A stretch of DNA of 30,849 nt from Leptospiraceae bacterium (GCA_016788945.1 JAEUSA010000079.1:1-30849); one strand, 5' to 3'; positions 14,819-22,798 are shown, numbered from the stretch's first letter. Made by a program: numbers and translations. Notes: generated by a model not told the origin, from the letters alone.

Positions 14819-16348
14819 ATGGCACGCAGCTCTTCCGCAAAATCTTCTCTCGACGGCTTTCCCGCTTCCGCAATTTTCGAAAAAGACCAGGGTATAACCT
14901 ATAAAGACTTTCTGATTTTGCCCGGGTATATCGACTTTGCCCCGCAAGATGTCAGCCTCGAAACCCGTGTTTCACGCAATGTAAAAACCAAGATACCGTT
15001 GATCAGTTCACCGATGGATACTGTGACCGAAAGCAGAATGGCGATCACCTTGGCCTTGTTGGGCGGCATCGGCATTATCCATAACAACCTCTCGATTGAA
15101 GAACAGGCGGCTCAGGTTGAGCGCGTGAAACGTTATGAGAACGGTTTTATCACCGACCCGATTGTGCTGTCACCAAAAAATACCATAGCAGATATCGACA
15201 ATATCGCGCAGCGTTATGGATTCAGCGGCGTACCGATAACAGAAGACGGTACACTGCGTTCGAAACTCGTCGGTATTGTCGCTAACCGCGATGTGGATTT
15301 CGAACGTGACCGATCTTTGCCGTTGGCAAAAGTGATGACGACTGAACTGGTGACAGCACCCAAAGGCGTGTCGCTCGTGCAGGCGAATGAAATTCTGCGC
15401 AAGTCAAAGAAAGGCAAATTACCGATCGTCGATAAAGAAGGTCGCCTCGTGGCGCTGATGAGCCGCACCGACCTGCTCAAAAACCGCGAATATCCGCTTG
15501 CTACCAAAGACGACCAGAAACGTCTGCGCGTCGGTGCAGCGACCTCGACGCACCCCCATGATCGTGAGCGTATCGAGATGCTGATCGCCCGCGGCGTTGA
15601 CCTGCTTGTCATCGATTCGGCGCAGGGTTATTCGAAGTTCCAGATCGACCTGCTCAAAGAAATGAAGAAGAAACATCCAGAGGTCGACATCATGGCGGGC
15701 AATGTCGTCACGCGCGAGCAGGGTGAGGCGCTCATCAAAGCGGGTGCCGACGCGCTCAGAATCGGCATGGGCCCCGGTTCGATCTGTATTACGCAAGATA
15801 CTATGGCATGTGGTCGCTCACAGGCGACGGCAGTCTACTACACGGCATTGATGGCGTCAAAATATAAGATACCCGTCATCGCCGACGGTGGTATCGCCAA
15901 TATCGGCGACATCGCGAAAGCCCTCGCGGTAGGTGCGAGCGCCGCGATGTGCGGCTCATTGCTTGCCGGCAGCAAAGAGGCACCGGGCGACTATTATTAC
16001 GAGAACGGTGTGCGGCTCAAAAAATTCCGCGGCATGGCTTCGATAGAGGCGATGGAAGGTTCGGGCGGCGGCGCCAAACGTTACAACGTTGAAGACCAGA
16101 AGATTCGCGTTGCGCAGGGTGTTTCCGGTGCAGTCGTCGATAAAGGTTCATTATTCGAATTTGTGCCTTACCTGATGCAGGGTGTACGCCACGCGCTGCA
16201 AGACATGGGCTGCCGTGATATATCGGCATTGCACAAAGCCCTTTATGCGAGCAAGTTACGCTTTGAGCCGCGCTCGCTCGCCGCGCAGGCGCAGGGGGGA
16301 GTGCACGGATTGTATTCATATAAGAAGCCGATTATCGGAGCAGACTGA
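14819..16348 (+). CDS. guaB: Inosine-5'-monophosphate dehydrogenase, eukaryote-like form
   Basis: This 509-residue enzyme oxidises IMP to XMP with NAD+, the committed step of guanine nucleotide synthesis in the cytoplasm. The (beta/alpha)8 barrel is interrupted by a CBS pair at about residues 113-230. The catalytic loop is [11 protein letters not shown] with Cys323, and the mobile flap has the Arg-Tyr pair at 421-422. Bacterial enzymes usually read S-I-C-T-T-R in the loop. The I-T-Q here, along with [13 protein letters not shown]-x-Q-A-T-A-V-Y, the E-Y-P-L-A-T-K-D segment and a C-terminal G-G-V-H-x-L-x-S-Y-x-K, follow human IMPDH closely as I remember it, as does the length. The ATG immediately follows a predicted promoter. 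The GST gene follows after 59 bases. Confidence 0.97.
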   Translation: MARSSSAKSSLDGFPASAIFEKDQGITYKDFLILPGYIDFAPQDVSLETRVSRNVKTKIPLISSPMDTVTESRMAITLALLGGIGIIHNNLSIEEQAAQVERVKRYENGFITDPIVLSPKNTIADIDNIAQRYGFSGVPITEDGTLRSKLVGIVANRDVDFERDRSLPLAKVMTTELVTAPKGVSLVQANEILRKSKKGKLPIVDKEGRLVALMSRTDLLKNREYPLATKDDQKRLRVGAATSTHPHDRERIEMLIARGVDLLVIDSAQGYSKFQIDLLKEMKKKHPEVDIMAGNVVTREQGEALIKAGADALRIGMGPGSICITQDTMACGRSQATAVYYTALMASKYKIPVIADGGIANIGDIAKALAVGASAAMCGSLLAGSKEAPGDYYYENGVRLKKFRGMASIEAMEGSGGGAKRYNVEDQKIRVAQGVSGAVVDKGSLFEFVPYLMQGVRHALQDMGCRDISALHKALYASKLRFEPRSLAAQAQGGVHGLYSYKKPIIGAD

Positions 16349-16407
16349 AAGTCTTGGCATCGATGACTTCCTTGTCAGCGCCGGCCTCAAGCCATCCGTG
16401 GCTTTAG

Positions 16408-17013
16408 ATGAAACTTTACGGCAGCATTACCTCACCTTTTGTACGTCGCGTACGTTTTTTGTGCAATGAAATAGGCCAGCCTTTTGAGCTGATTGATTCG
16501 CTGACCGATCACGGCCAATCGGCGATGCGCGAAAAAAATCCTATCTGGAAAGTTCCCTGCATCGAAATCGATGGCCTCGTTATCTGGGATAGCCACACCA
16601 TCATCGACTATTTAACCGAAAAATTTGCCGGTAATCCGAAATTACTCCGCAAACCAGAAGGCGTCGAGCGTTGGCGCGAACGCAACCTCGTGACGGCTGC
16701 CGATGGCTGTGTGGAATCAGCGATCAACGTATTCTACCTGCGCAAAGATGGGGTAAAGACTGAAGAGGTCGCCTATCTGCAAAAACAGCGCGCGCGTGTG
16801 GAATCCATACTAAACTGGATCAAATCGCAGATGTTGGGCCACTATTTCACCAATGAGGCTAAAATTGGCCTTTCAGAATTAACCCTATACTGCATTCTCG
16901 ACTGGTTACGTTTTCGCGAAATGTACCCGGTGCTGCAAGACCCGGTGCTCAAGGCTTATTTGGAGTTCCATGGACAGCACCCGTCGTTTCAGGCAACAAA
17001 ACTGCCGGGTTGA
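16408..17013 (+). CDS. Glutathione S-transferase family protein
   Basis: The 201-residue product has an N-terminal thioredoxin-like domain (M-K-L-Y-G-S-I-T-S-P-F-V-R-R-V-R, then K-V-P-C-I-E-I-D-G with the cis-Pro, then I-W-D-S-H-T-I-I-D-Y-L with the Glu/Asp-Ser glutathione-binding pair). An all-helical C-terminal domain follows, with L-S-E-L-T-L-Y-C-I-L-D-W in the place of the usual S-x-A-D-I capping box. A Ser at position 9 is the probable catalytic residue. It would conjugate or reduce with glutathione or a similar thiol. A six-base hairpin (AAGCCA/TGGCTT, 16389-16404) lies just before the ATG, and no ribosome site is seen. Confidence 0.9.
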   Translation: MKLYGSITSPFVRRVRFLCNEIGQPFELIDSLTDHGQSAMREKNPIWKVPCIEIDGLVIWDSHTIIDYLTEKFAGNPKLLRKPEGVERWRERNLVTAADGCVESAINVFYLRKDGVKTEEVAYLQKQRARVESILNWIKSQMLGHYFTNEAKIGLSELTLYCILDWLRFREMYPVLQDPVLKAYLEFHGQHPSFQATKLPG

Positions 17014-17042
17014 CGTTGCGTTGCCATGTGTTAAAAAAAAGT

Positions 17043-17105
17043 TAAAATTGTTTTAATTTTAGCTTCGATCAAAAGGATGACCAATCGGGCAGATACCGGC
17101 CCGAT
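17043..17105 (+). promoter_or_regulatory. Structured leader ahead of the DUF1538 gene
   Basis: In the 106-base gap after the GST gene, an AT-rich inverted repeat TAAAATT/AATTTTA (17043-17049 with 17055-17061, loop GTTTT) is followed by a GC-rich hairpin ATCGGGC/GCCCGAT (17084-17090 with 17099-17105, loop of eight), which ends 14 bases before the ATG at 17120. No ribosome site lies in the last 14 bases. An operator plus a translation-control hairpin is one reading; neither is proven. Confidence 0.4.
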
Positions 17106-17119
17106 AACCTTTACTGATC

Positions 17120-18748
17120 ATGGAACGAATTCGATTATCTTTCGCCGAATCGATGCGCATACTCTTGCCGTATGCGTACCATAACATTAAAGAACAGGTA
17201 GTCATCGTTGTTCCTGTCTGCCTTTATCTCATAGCATTCCAGCTCGTAGTTCTGAAATACGGCCTCGATCGCATCGGTTGGATGACCGGCGGCATCTTCA
17301 TGGTCATCATGGGGTTGGCTTTTTTTCTCGAAGGAGTGAAAATAGGTCTCGTTCCCATCGGCGAAACGGTGGGGAACACTCTGCCCAAGCGCAGTTCGGG
17401 CAAGACGATTCTGTTGTTTGCCTTCGTGCTCGGTGTGCTCGCGGCGTTTGGTGAACCCGTCATTGGCAGCCTGCAACAAGCGGGTTCGGGATTACAAGAA
17501 TCGCATTCGCCGTTGCTCTATAAATTGCTGAAAGGTAAGCCTTTCTACCTGATATTTACTGTCGCGTTCGGTGTCGGCATCGCCGTAGTCATCGGGACAA
17601 TGCGCTTTCTTTATGGTTGGAGCCTCAAGCCCATTGTATTGCCCCTCATCGGAACGGCGATTGTACTGACACTGGTCGCGTCGCAAAATAAGCAACTGAA
17701 AGAAGCCATTGGTCTCGCTTGGGATACCGGAGCAGTCATTGTCGGTCCCGTTCTATGTCCTTTGGTGCTGGCGCTGGGCCTCGGAGTTTGTCGCGCGACT
17801 GGCCGCGGCGACGGTGGTATGGCCGGCTTTGGCATGGTAGGGTTAATCTCGATCATACCGATCACGATGGTCGTACTGCTCACTTTTGCGCTCTCCTTTT
17901 TTGAATCAGGACATCACGATGCGGCTCATGCTCCAGCAGCGGTCGCCGCTGCAACCGCGGCCGTCGCTGCGCCTTCAAAAATTCAGATTCTGATCGATGC
18001 CACTACCGTTGGCGTGCAGGCCATTCTGCCGATCTTTACCTTTCTTTTCGTTGTCATGCGCTTTTTTCTGAAAGAGCGCGGGATACAAAACGCGCAGCTA
18101 GTGCTGGCTATTTTTTTCGCCATCGTTGGTCTGTTCCTGTTCAACTCGGGTCTGGCGATTGGTTTGAGCGAATTGGGCAATCAGGTCGGTGACACATTGC
18201 CGAATGCATTTCTTCCCGATGCCAAGCCACCCATCGACGCCACGGCGCCGCTTTACCAGTCGGGTATCGGCAAGGTAATCGTACTCATCTTTGCCTTAAT
18301 TCTTGGTTATGGCGCGACGCTCGCCGAACCCGCGTTCAACGTGTTGGGTCAGCAGGTCGAAGACGTAACGCAGGGAGCATTCAAAAAGAATTTATTCAGC
18401 CAAGCGGTAGCTATTGGTGTTGGCGTCGGTGCGGGGCTCGGAATTGCCTCGCTGCTTTATGGCATAGACCTGTTATACCTGCTGTTGCCGCCTTATGCGC
18501 TTTTGTTGATACTCACGATTGTGAACGAAGAAAAATATGTCAACATAGCTTGGGATGGCGGCGCTGTCACGACGGGGCCGGTCACCGTACCGCTCAAACT
18601 GGCAATAGGCCTCTCGCTCAGTGGCGCCACAGGTGCCGGTGAGGGGTTTGGCGTATTGGCACTCGCATCGGCTTATCCGGTGATGAACATTCTTCTGCTT
18701 GGCCTTTATATTCGCTTAAAAATGCCGCGGGAAAAGACAGAAGGCTGA
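17120..18748 (+). CDS. DUF1538 integral membrane protein, two fused repeats
   Basis: The 542-residue protein has about 12-14 membrane helices in two homologous halves joined by an Ala/His-rich loop (about 262-287). Each half repeats the same signatures. G-L-x-x-x-G-x-x-V-G-x-T-L-P occurs at about 76-89 and 348-361. An E-P motif lies at 112-113 and 403-404. W-D-x-G-A-V-x-x-G-P-V occurs at 201-211 and 478-488. This is the DUF1538 family, function unknown; the inverted or tandem repeat and the buried Asp/Glu residues suggest a transporter or channel. The stop TGA overlaps the ATG of the next gene by one base (18748), so it is translationally coupled to a PII-like protein. That is the same logic as AmtB with GlnK, which makes regulated transport the best guess. 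Confidence 0.88.
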   Translation: MERIRLSFAESMRILLPYAYHNIKEQVVIVVPVCLYLIAFQLVVLKYGLDRIGWMTGGIFMVIMGLAFFLEGVKIGLVPIGETVGNTLPKRSSGKTILLFAFVLGVLAAFGEPVIGSLQQAGSGLQESHSPLLYKLLKGKPFYLIFTVAFGVGIAVVIGTMRFLYGWSLKPIVLPLIGTAIVLTLVASQNKQLKEAIGLAWDTGAVIVGPVLCPLVLALGLGVCRATGRGDGGMAGFGMVGLISIIPITMVVLLTFALSFFESGHHDAAHAPAAVAAATAAVAAPSKIQILIDATTVGVQAILPIFTFLFVVMRFFLKERGIQNAQLVLAIFFAIVGLFLFNSGLAIGLSELGNQVGDTLPNAFLPDAKPPIDATAPLYQSGIGKVIVLIFALILGYGATLAEPAFNVLGQQVEDVTQGAFKKNLFSQAVAIGVGVGAGLGIASLLYGIDLLYLLLPPYALLLILTIVNEEKYVNIAWDGGAVTTGPVTVPLKLAIGLSLSGATGAGEGFGVLALASAYPVMNILLLGLYIRLKMPREKTEG

Positions 18749-19872
18749 TGATCCAGAATTACCATCATTTTACGAATTACTATCTCATCACGGTCATTGT
18801 TGATCGCGAGAAAAGCAAGGCCCTCGTTGAACTGGCAATTGAGTTAGGTGTCAAACCAACGTTTGTTGCTAGCGGGCGCGGTCTGATGCACGGCAAACAA
18901 GTCGGATTCTTCAAGTTATCCGGCATTTCACCATCGCTTGATCTGCTCTACCTCATGGTGCCAGGGGCGCATTGCGACAGCATCATGACCCAGCTGATCG
19001 CCAAAGGCAAGCTCGACCATTTCGGCGGGGGAGCAATTTACGCGAGCCACATTCATGACTTCTGGCTGAAAGGGGCGTCCGTCTTTACCGAAAGCACTAT
19101 CACCGCAACGGCAAAAAACGATTTCGAGTTCCAGAAAGACTTGATCGCGATAACCTGTATCAGCCAGCGGGGCAGCGCTGAAGAAATCGCGCGCGGGGCA
19201 ATGCAGGCCGGCAGTCCCTCACCAGCGATCAGCTTCGGCTATGGTCACGGTATTCGTGACCGTCTGAACTTCATGCTTCAGCTCGCGATTAATCCGAAAA
19301 AAGAGCTTTTAGAGGTTGTCGTCGGTTCGGCCGAAGCAGAACGCATCTTTGAAATTATGGTTGATCGGGGCAAACTCGATCAGCCAGCGATGGGTTTCAT
19401 ATCAACGCGCCATGTGGAAAAGGGTCTCATTAATACCATCAGCTGGCAGAATACAACGCCGTACCCCGCGACAATGGAACAAATTATCAAGGCGATAGAT
19501 CAGTTGCAGGGGAATACCAATTGGCGGGCCAGCGGTACCGTGCAGACTTCGGTCAAGAAAGAGCGCAAGAAACTCACTAACCTGATGGGGCTCAACATTA
19601 TTGTAAAGCGCGGCCTCGGCGATGCAGTTTCACTCGCGGCGATGGAAGCTGGTGCCGGCGGGACATCGGTTATTTATGCCAATGCATACCCGCAGCAGGC
19701 GCATGCGCATACGCTGGAAAAAAGCGACGAACGCGAGATTATTTTAGCGAGTCTGGCACCCACGCAGATCGAACCCATAGTCAAAGCCGTAACAAGCTTA
19801 GAAGAACTGGGCGAGACCCCCGTTATGCTCTATACCTACCCGATTCCCGAAGCGCTCACCTACCTGAAATAG
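18748..19872 (+). CDS. Protein with three tandem PII-like domains
   Basis: The 374-residue soluble protein contains three ferredoxin-like PII-type units at about 11-105, 131-225 and 279-366. Unit 1 shows Y-L-I-T-V-I-V-D, helix, S-G-R-G, L-L-Y-L-M-V-P-G, helix, G-K-L-D-H-F-G-G-G-A-I-Y. Unit 2 shows L-I-A-I-T-C-I-S, helix, F-G-Y-G-H-G-I-R-D, L-L-E-V-V-V-G, helix, G-K-L-D-Q-P-A-M-G-F-I. Unit 3 shows G-L-N-I-I-V-K-R-G, helix, A-N-A-Y-P-Q-Q-A-H, E-I-I-L-A-S-L, helix, P-V-M-L-Y-T-Y. PII proteins are normally homotrimers of one unit and bind ATP/ADP/2-oxoglutarate or similar ligands between subunits. One chain carrying three units could be a pseudo-trimer. The G-K-[IL]-D-x-x-x-x-G element typical of PII is kept in units 1 and 2 and degenerate in unit 3. 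Its start overlaps the DUF1538 stop, so it probably regulates that membrane protein. Confidence 0.85.
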   Translation: MIQNYHHFTNYYLITVIVDREKSKALVELAIELGVKPTFVASGRGLMHGKQVGFFKLSGISPSLDLLYLMVPGAHCDSIMTQLIAKGKLDHFGGGAIYASHIHDFWLKGASVFTESTITATAKNDFEFQKDLIAITCISQRGSAEEIARGAMQAGSPSPAISFGYGHGIRDRLNFMLQLAINPKKELLEVVVGSAEAERIFEIMVDRGKLDQPAMGFISTRHVEKGLINTISWQNTTPYPATMEQIIKAIDQLQGNTNWRASGTVQTSVKKERKKLTNLMGLNIIVKRGLGDAVSLAAMEAGAGGTSVIYANAYPQQAHAHTLEKSDEREIILASLAPTQIEPIVKAVTSLEELGETPVMLYTYPIPEALTYLK

Positions 19873-19882
19873 CCCTAAGTTC

Positions 19883-19944
19883 AGCCGAAGCAGTTCATTT
19901 CCTGCCAAGGCAGGCCGATAATCGGATAAGTTCCCGGTTCGGCT
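19883..19944. repeat. Multi-hairpin intergenic element C
   Basis: An outer repeat AGCCGAA (19883-19889) pairs with TTCGGCT (19938-19944). It encloses two small palindromes: CCTGCCAAGGCAGG (19901-19914) and CCGATAATCGG (19915-19925). The outer arm ends directly at the ATG of the channel gene (19945) and begins ten bases after the PII-like gene stop, so it could close off the start codon or act as an intercistronic processing or stop signal. The design resembles elements A and B, but the stems are shorter. Confidence 0.5.
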
Positions 19945-21579
19945 ATGATCATCAGGCAAGATAATGTCACCAAGCGCTATTTTGATGCGCTGCTGCTCAT
20001 TGTAACGCTATTTGCAGCCCTCGAGGTGCCGCTGCATCTTGCATTGAAATATCCGGCGCCCGACTGGGTCAAGATCATAAACCTGTTTTATCCCGTTATT
20101 TTTTCGATCGATATTATTGTCACTTTTTTTACTTCGATAACTGTCGACGGTGAAGAAGTCACCTCAAAGAAAAAAATCGCGATCAAATACCTGCGCAGCT
20201 GGTTCATCGTCGACCTGATTGCGGCGACGCCCTTCGACCTGATTTTTTCAGGTGGATGGCTCTCTGAGGCGTCGAACGCAGCGCGCTCATTGCGCCTTTT
20301 TTCACCGCGTTACATTCAGATTCTGCTACAAGTGCGCATGCTGCGACTATACCATATTTTCCCCTTTCTGGAAAAGACGCGCAAAAAGGAACTCTTTAAC
20401 CCCGGCATCGTTCGCCTGTTTTTCACGATTTTCGTCGTTCTGATTATTGCGCACTGGGTTTCGTGTGGTTGGCTCGCGTTGGGTAAGATCGATGATAAAC
20501 TCGATCATTACACGAATTACCTGAAAGCTCTGTATTGGACGATGACGACGATTACGACGATCGGGTACGGCGACATTACCCCGTCGACGAACCCGCAGAC
20601 CATCTATACGATGTTCGTGCAGCTCACGGGTGCGGGCATGTACGGTTACATCATTGGTAATTTGGCCAGCATGCTTGCCAATAGCGATCTTGCGCGCACG
20701 CAATTTCGGGCAAAGATGGAAAAAATTCAGACGTTCATGCAGTATCGTGACGTTCCAAACGACTTGCAGGATAGTATTCGTACCTATTATGATTACCTAT
20801 GGAACAACCGGCGTGGTTTCGATGAATCATCAGTACTTGAAGATCTGCCTTCTTCTTTGAAACTGCAGGTTGCGCTGCATCTCAATCGTGACATCATCGA
20901 AAAAGTACCGATGTTCAAAGGGGCCCCCGATGATCTGATTCGCCAGATTGTCCTTAACCTTAAGCCCGCGCTGTATACTCCCGGTGACTACATTTTCCGC
21001 AAAGGCGATATGGGCGATCAGATGTACTTCATCAGTCGCGGCCGGGTCGAAATTGTATCTGAAGATGGCAAGACCGTGTTTGCGACGCTTTCTGATGGCA
21101 GCTTCTTCGGCGAAATTGCGCTGCTCTTCAGCAGCGAGCGGACGGCGAGCGTGCGCGCGGCAGACTATTGTGATTTATATACTCTGGATAAGTTTACCTT
21201 CGACAGCGTGCTGGCAAAATTCCCCGATATTGCTCACCAAGTGCAGACCATGGCCGAAGAACGCCGGCAAAAGTCTGTCGTTGAAGGACGAGAGCCACTG
21301 GCGCTCGAGGCAGACAAAGCAGTGATACAGAGTATTCACGCGAAATATAAAAACGGACGCGTCCTCATCGACTGGATGGACATCAAGGGAACCAATGGTT
21401 ACCAGGTCGCCCGTTGGGATGACCCGCAGGGGAAGTGGATCTTTGTGTCGCGCTCGGTGCCACAGAGTGAATGCGTAGATCTATTGCCCTTAGCCAATGC
21501 GACAAATACCTACCGCGCGCGCGCGATTGTCGGGCGCGATTTCGGTCCTTGGTCCAGTGCAGTGCACGTCGATCTTTGA
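19945..21579 (+). CDS. Cyclic-nucleotide-gated K+ channel (SthK/LliK-like) with C-terminal fibronectin III-like domain
   Basis: The 544-residue product has six membrane helices. S4 carries several Arg residues (S-L-R-L-F-S-P-R-Y ... V-R-M-L-R-L-Y, about 115-137), and the pore filter T-I-G-Y-G-D (205-210) is the K+ signature. A C-linker (about 245-318) leads to a cyclic-nucleotide-binding domain (about 319-440), whose phosphate cassette F-G-E-I-A-L-L ... E-R-T-A-S-V (388-403, with R399) is intact. This is the architecture of the spirochaete channels SthK and LliK, which open on cAMP. Unlike them as I recall, it has a further beta-rich domain at about 460-544 with the W-x-x ... G-Y-x-V ... Y-x-x-R-A pattern of a fibronectin III fold. 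It follows the PII-like gene by 72 bases, containing element C. Confidence 0.94.
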   Translation: MIIRQDNVTKRYFDALLLIVTLFAALEVPLHLALKYPAPDWVKIINLFYPVIFSIDIIVTFFTSITVDGEEVTSKKKIAIKYLRSWFIVDLIAATPFDLIFSGGWLSEASNAARSLRLFSPRYIQILLQVRMLRLYHIFPFLEKTRKKELFNPGIVRLFFTIFVVLIIAHWVSCGWLALGKIDDKLDHYTNYLKALYWTMTTITTIGYGDITPSTNPQTIYTMFVQLTGAGMYGYIIGNLASMLANSDLARTQFRAKMEKIQTFMQYRDVPNDLQDSIRTYYDYLWNNRRGFDESSVLEDLPSSLKLQVALHLNRDIIEKVPMFKGAPDDLIRQIVLNLKPALYTPGDYIFRKGDMGDQMYFISRGRVEIVSEDGKTVFATLSDGSFFGEIALLFSSERTASVRAADYCDLYTLDKFTFDSVLAKFPDIAHQVQTMAEERRQKSVVEGREPLALEADKAVIQSIHAKYKNGRVLIDWMDIKGTNGYQVARWDDPQGKWIFVSRSVPQSECVDLLPLANATNTYRARAIVGRDFGPWSSAVHVDL

Positions 21580-21626
21580 GGCGGGTTATTCACCGCCGGT
21601 GAAATCAGCGGAATAAACAGCGAACG

Positions 21627-22262
21627 TTAATAGTTTTCTGCTTCTTTGCGTTCGCGCCGCTTTTTCAATATGTATTTCACCACGAAATACAATATGGCGA
21701 GGCCAATCACCACCAGAATGCCGTGTTCGACGTTCTTGATGACTCCCACCGCGTTATTGATCTGGTTGCCGAAAAAGTAGCAGGAATAGACGATCGCGGG
21801 TACCGAGATCAATGCCGCAAGCCCGTCGAACAATAAAAAGATGCGAAATGGAATACCGAGTGCGCCCGATGACAGAAACACCAGCGACCGCACTCCGGGC
21901 ATAAAACGCGCGGAAAAGATCACCTTATAGCCGTGGTTCTTGAGCTTGTCTTTGACGATCTCGAGCCGTTCGGCATGCATAATTTTTGCCATCCAGCGCC
22001 ACTCGAAAACGCGGTAGCCGAAACGCTTACCAATCTGGAACATGGCGCCGTCGCCGAGCATTACACCCGCGAGCCCCACGGCGATCATGACGTAGACGTC
22101 GGCTTTTTTGTAATACGCCATTAATCCGCCGGCAATCAATGTGATGTCTTCAGGTATCGGCAGGCCAAAACCGCACAACAGAAGTATACCGAACACAAGC
22201 AGGTAGGTGTAGGGCTCGTGAATAGATTGTATGGCATTGACAATGCCGTCGATACTGATCAT
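21627..22262 (-). CDS. DedA family membrane protein
   Basis: The 211-residue protein matches the DedA/SNARE-associated family. It has a re-entrant hydrophobic start with G-L-P-I-P-E-D-I-T-L-I-A-G-G, the G-D-G-A-M-F-Q-I-G-K-R-F-G segment, and the F-S-A-R-F-M-P-G-V-R-S-L-V-F-L-S-S-G motif with its conserved Arg pair and Pro-Gly. These proteins act as lipid (undecaprenyl phosphate or phospholipid) flippases or proton-dependent carriers in the inner membrane. The basic C-terminal tail (K-K-R-R-E-R-K) would be cytoplasmic. It lies 36 bases after the STAS-like gene and has its own predicted promoter. Confidence 0.93.
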   Translation of the reverse strand: MISIDGIVNAIQSIHEPYTYLLVFGILLLCGFGLPIPEDITLIAGGLMAYYKKADVYVMIAVGLAGVMLGDGAMFQIGKRFGYRVFEWRWMAKIMHAERLEIVKDKLKNHGYKVIFSARFMPGVRSLVFLSSGALGIPFRIFLLFDGLAALISVPAIVYSCYFFGNQINNAVGVIKNVEHGILVVIGLAILYFVVKYILKKRRERKEAENY

Positions 22263-22273
22263 TTATATGACGG

Positions 22274-22302
22274 GGTATTCGGCAAAGGTGCGGCCGTGTC
22301 AA
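22274..22302 (-). promoter_or_regulatory. Possible promoter of the DedA gene
   Basis: A perfect TTGACA (-35, 22297-22302 on the minus strand, overlapping the end of the STAS-like gene) stands 17 bases from AATACC (22274-22279), a weak -10. The start would fall about five bases before the ATG at 22262, giving an almost leaderless message. Confidence 0.35.
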
Positions 22303-22688
22303 GACTTTGCGGGTAGCTGCGAACGCAGCCATTCCAGCGCTGCCGTCTCATCGGTAAAAAGCCGTGTCGGTATCGGCGGATTGTTGAATTGAATGAAAAT
22401 ATTACCCACCATACGCTGAAAAGCTGAGTGGATGAGAAAGGCAAAAGCACTTATATCGGTTTCGCGGTCGCGCGCCGAAAAGTATGCCCGTGCCTGCGGC
22501 GTGATGGATTTCAGATTTTTGAGATCAATCAGTAGCGGCGTCTTGCGCCCTCGGCATAACTCGTTGACGACGAGGCTATTTTCGATCGCAAACCCCAGTA
22601 CGATGTCGACGCCCGCTTTGGCTTCGGTGCGTATAATGCCTTCAGGCATGCGATAGGTGACAAAGCCGTGTAGATCGCACTTTTTCAT
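22299..22688 (-). CDS. STAS/SpoIIAA-like domain protein
   Basis: The 129-residue protein has an alternating strand-helix layout: a first variable half, then K-T-P-L-L-I-D-L-K-N-L-K-S-I-T (strand and turn with an acidic end), P-Q-A-R-A-Y-F-S-A-R-D (helix), A-F-A-F-L-I-H-S-A-F-Q-R-M-V-G-N-I-F-I-Q-F-N and a final P-T-R-L-F-T-D-E-T-A-A-L-E-W-L. I recognise this pattern from small SpoIIAA/STAS-like proteins found in many environmental bacteria; their role is unclear. It does not show a clear phosphorylatable Ser in the usual anti-anti-sigma position, so a partner-switching role with the SpoIIE-type phosphatase is only a possibility. ATG 22686-22688 has no ribosome site. Confidence 0.65.
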   Translation of the reverse strand: MKKCDLHGFVTYRMPEGIIRTEAKAGVDIVLGFAIENSLVVNELCRGRKTPLLIDLKNLKSITPQARAYFSARDRETDISAFAFLIHSAFQRMVGNIFIQFNNPPIPTRLFTDETAALEWLRSQLPAKS

Positions 22689-22798
22689 AAGCAGTGCGTG
22701 GTAATGGTCGGGGCGATCGCGATCGTGAAAACTCTTTATTGAATGCGGATTTCAAAAACGGCTTGTCTATGCCGCCGCAGTGTACCCGATGCCGTATT

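Noticed and set aside
14762..14857. An 11-base inverted repeat GCCGTCGAGAG/CTCTCGACGGC flanking the guaB promoter, with CTCTCGACGGCC also at 7112-7123.
   Set aside because: Repeats of this length at this spacing are expected about once by chance in 30 kb, and one arm is inside the guaB coding region.
17077..17181. A 34-codon upstream reading frame overlapping the DUF1538 start.
   Set aside because: The purine run touches its ATG with no spacing, and the codons show no protein-like pattern.
21589..21603. Palindrome TTCACCGCCGGTGAA between the convergent channel and DedA genes.
   Set aside because: Six usable base pairs with a three-base loop and no T-run; may help termination but is not convincing alone.
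22714..22725. Perfect 12-base palindrome CGATCGCGATCG in the divergent gap upstream of the STAS-like and EF-hand genes, containing GCGATCGC.
   Set aside because: Several 12-base palindromes are expected by chance in a window this size; no second copy supports an operator.
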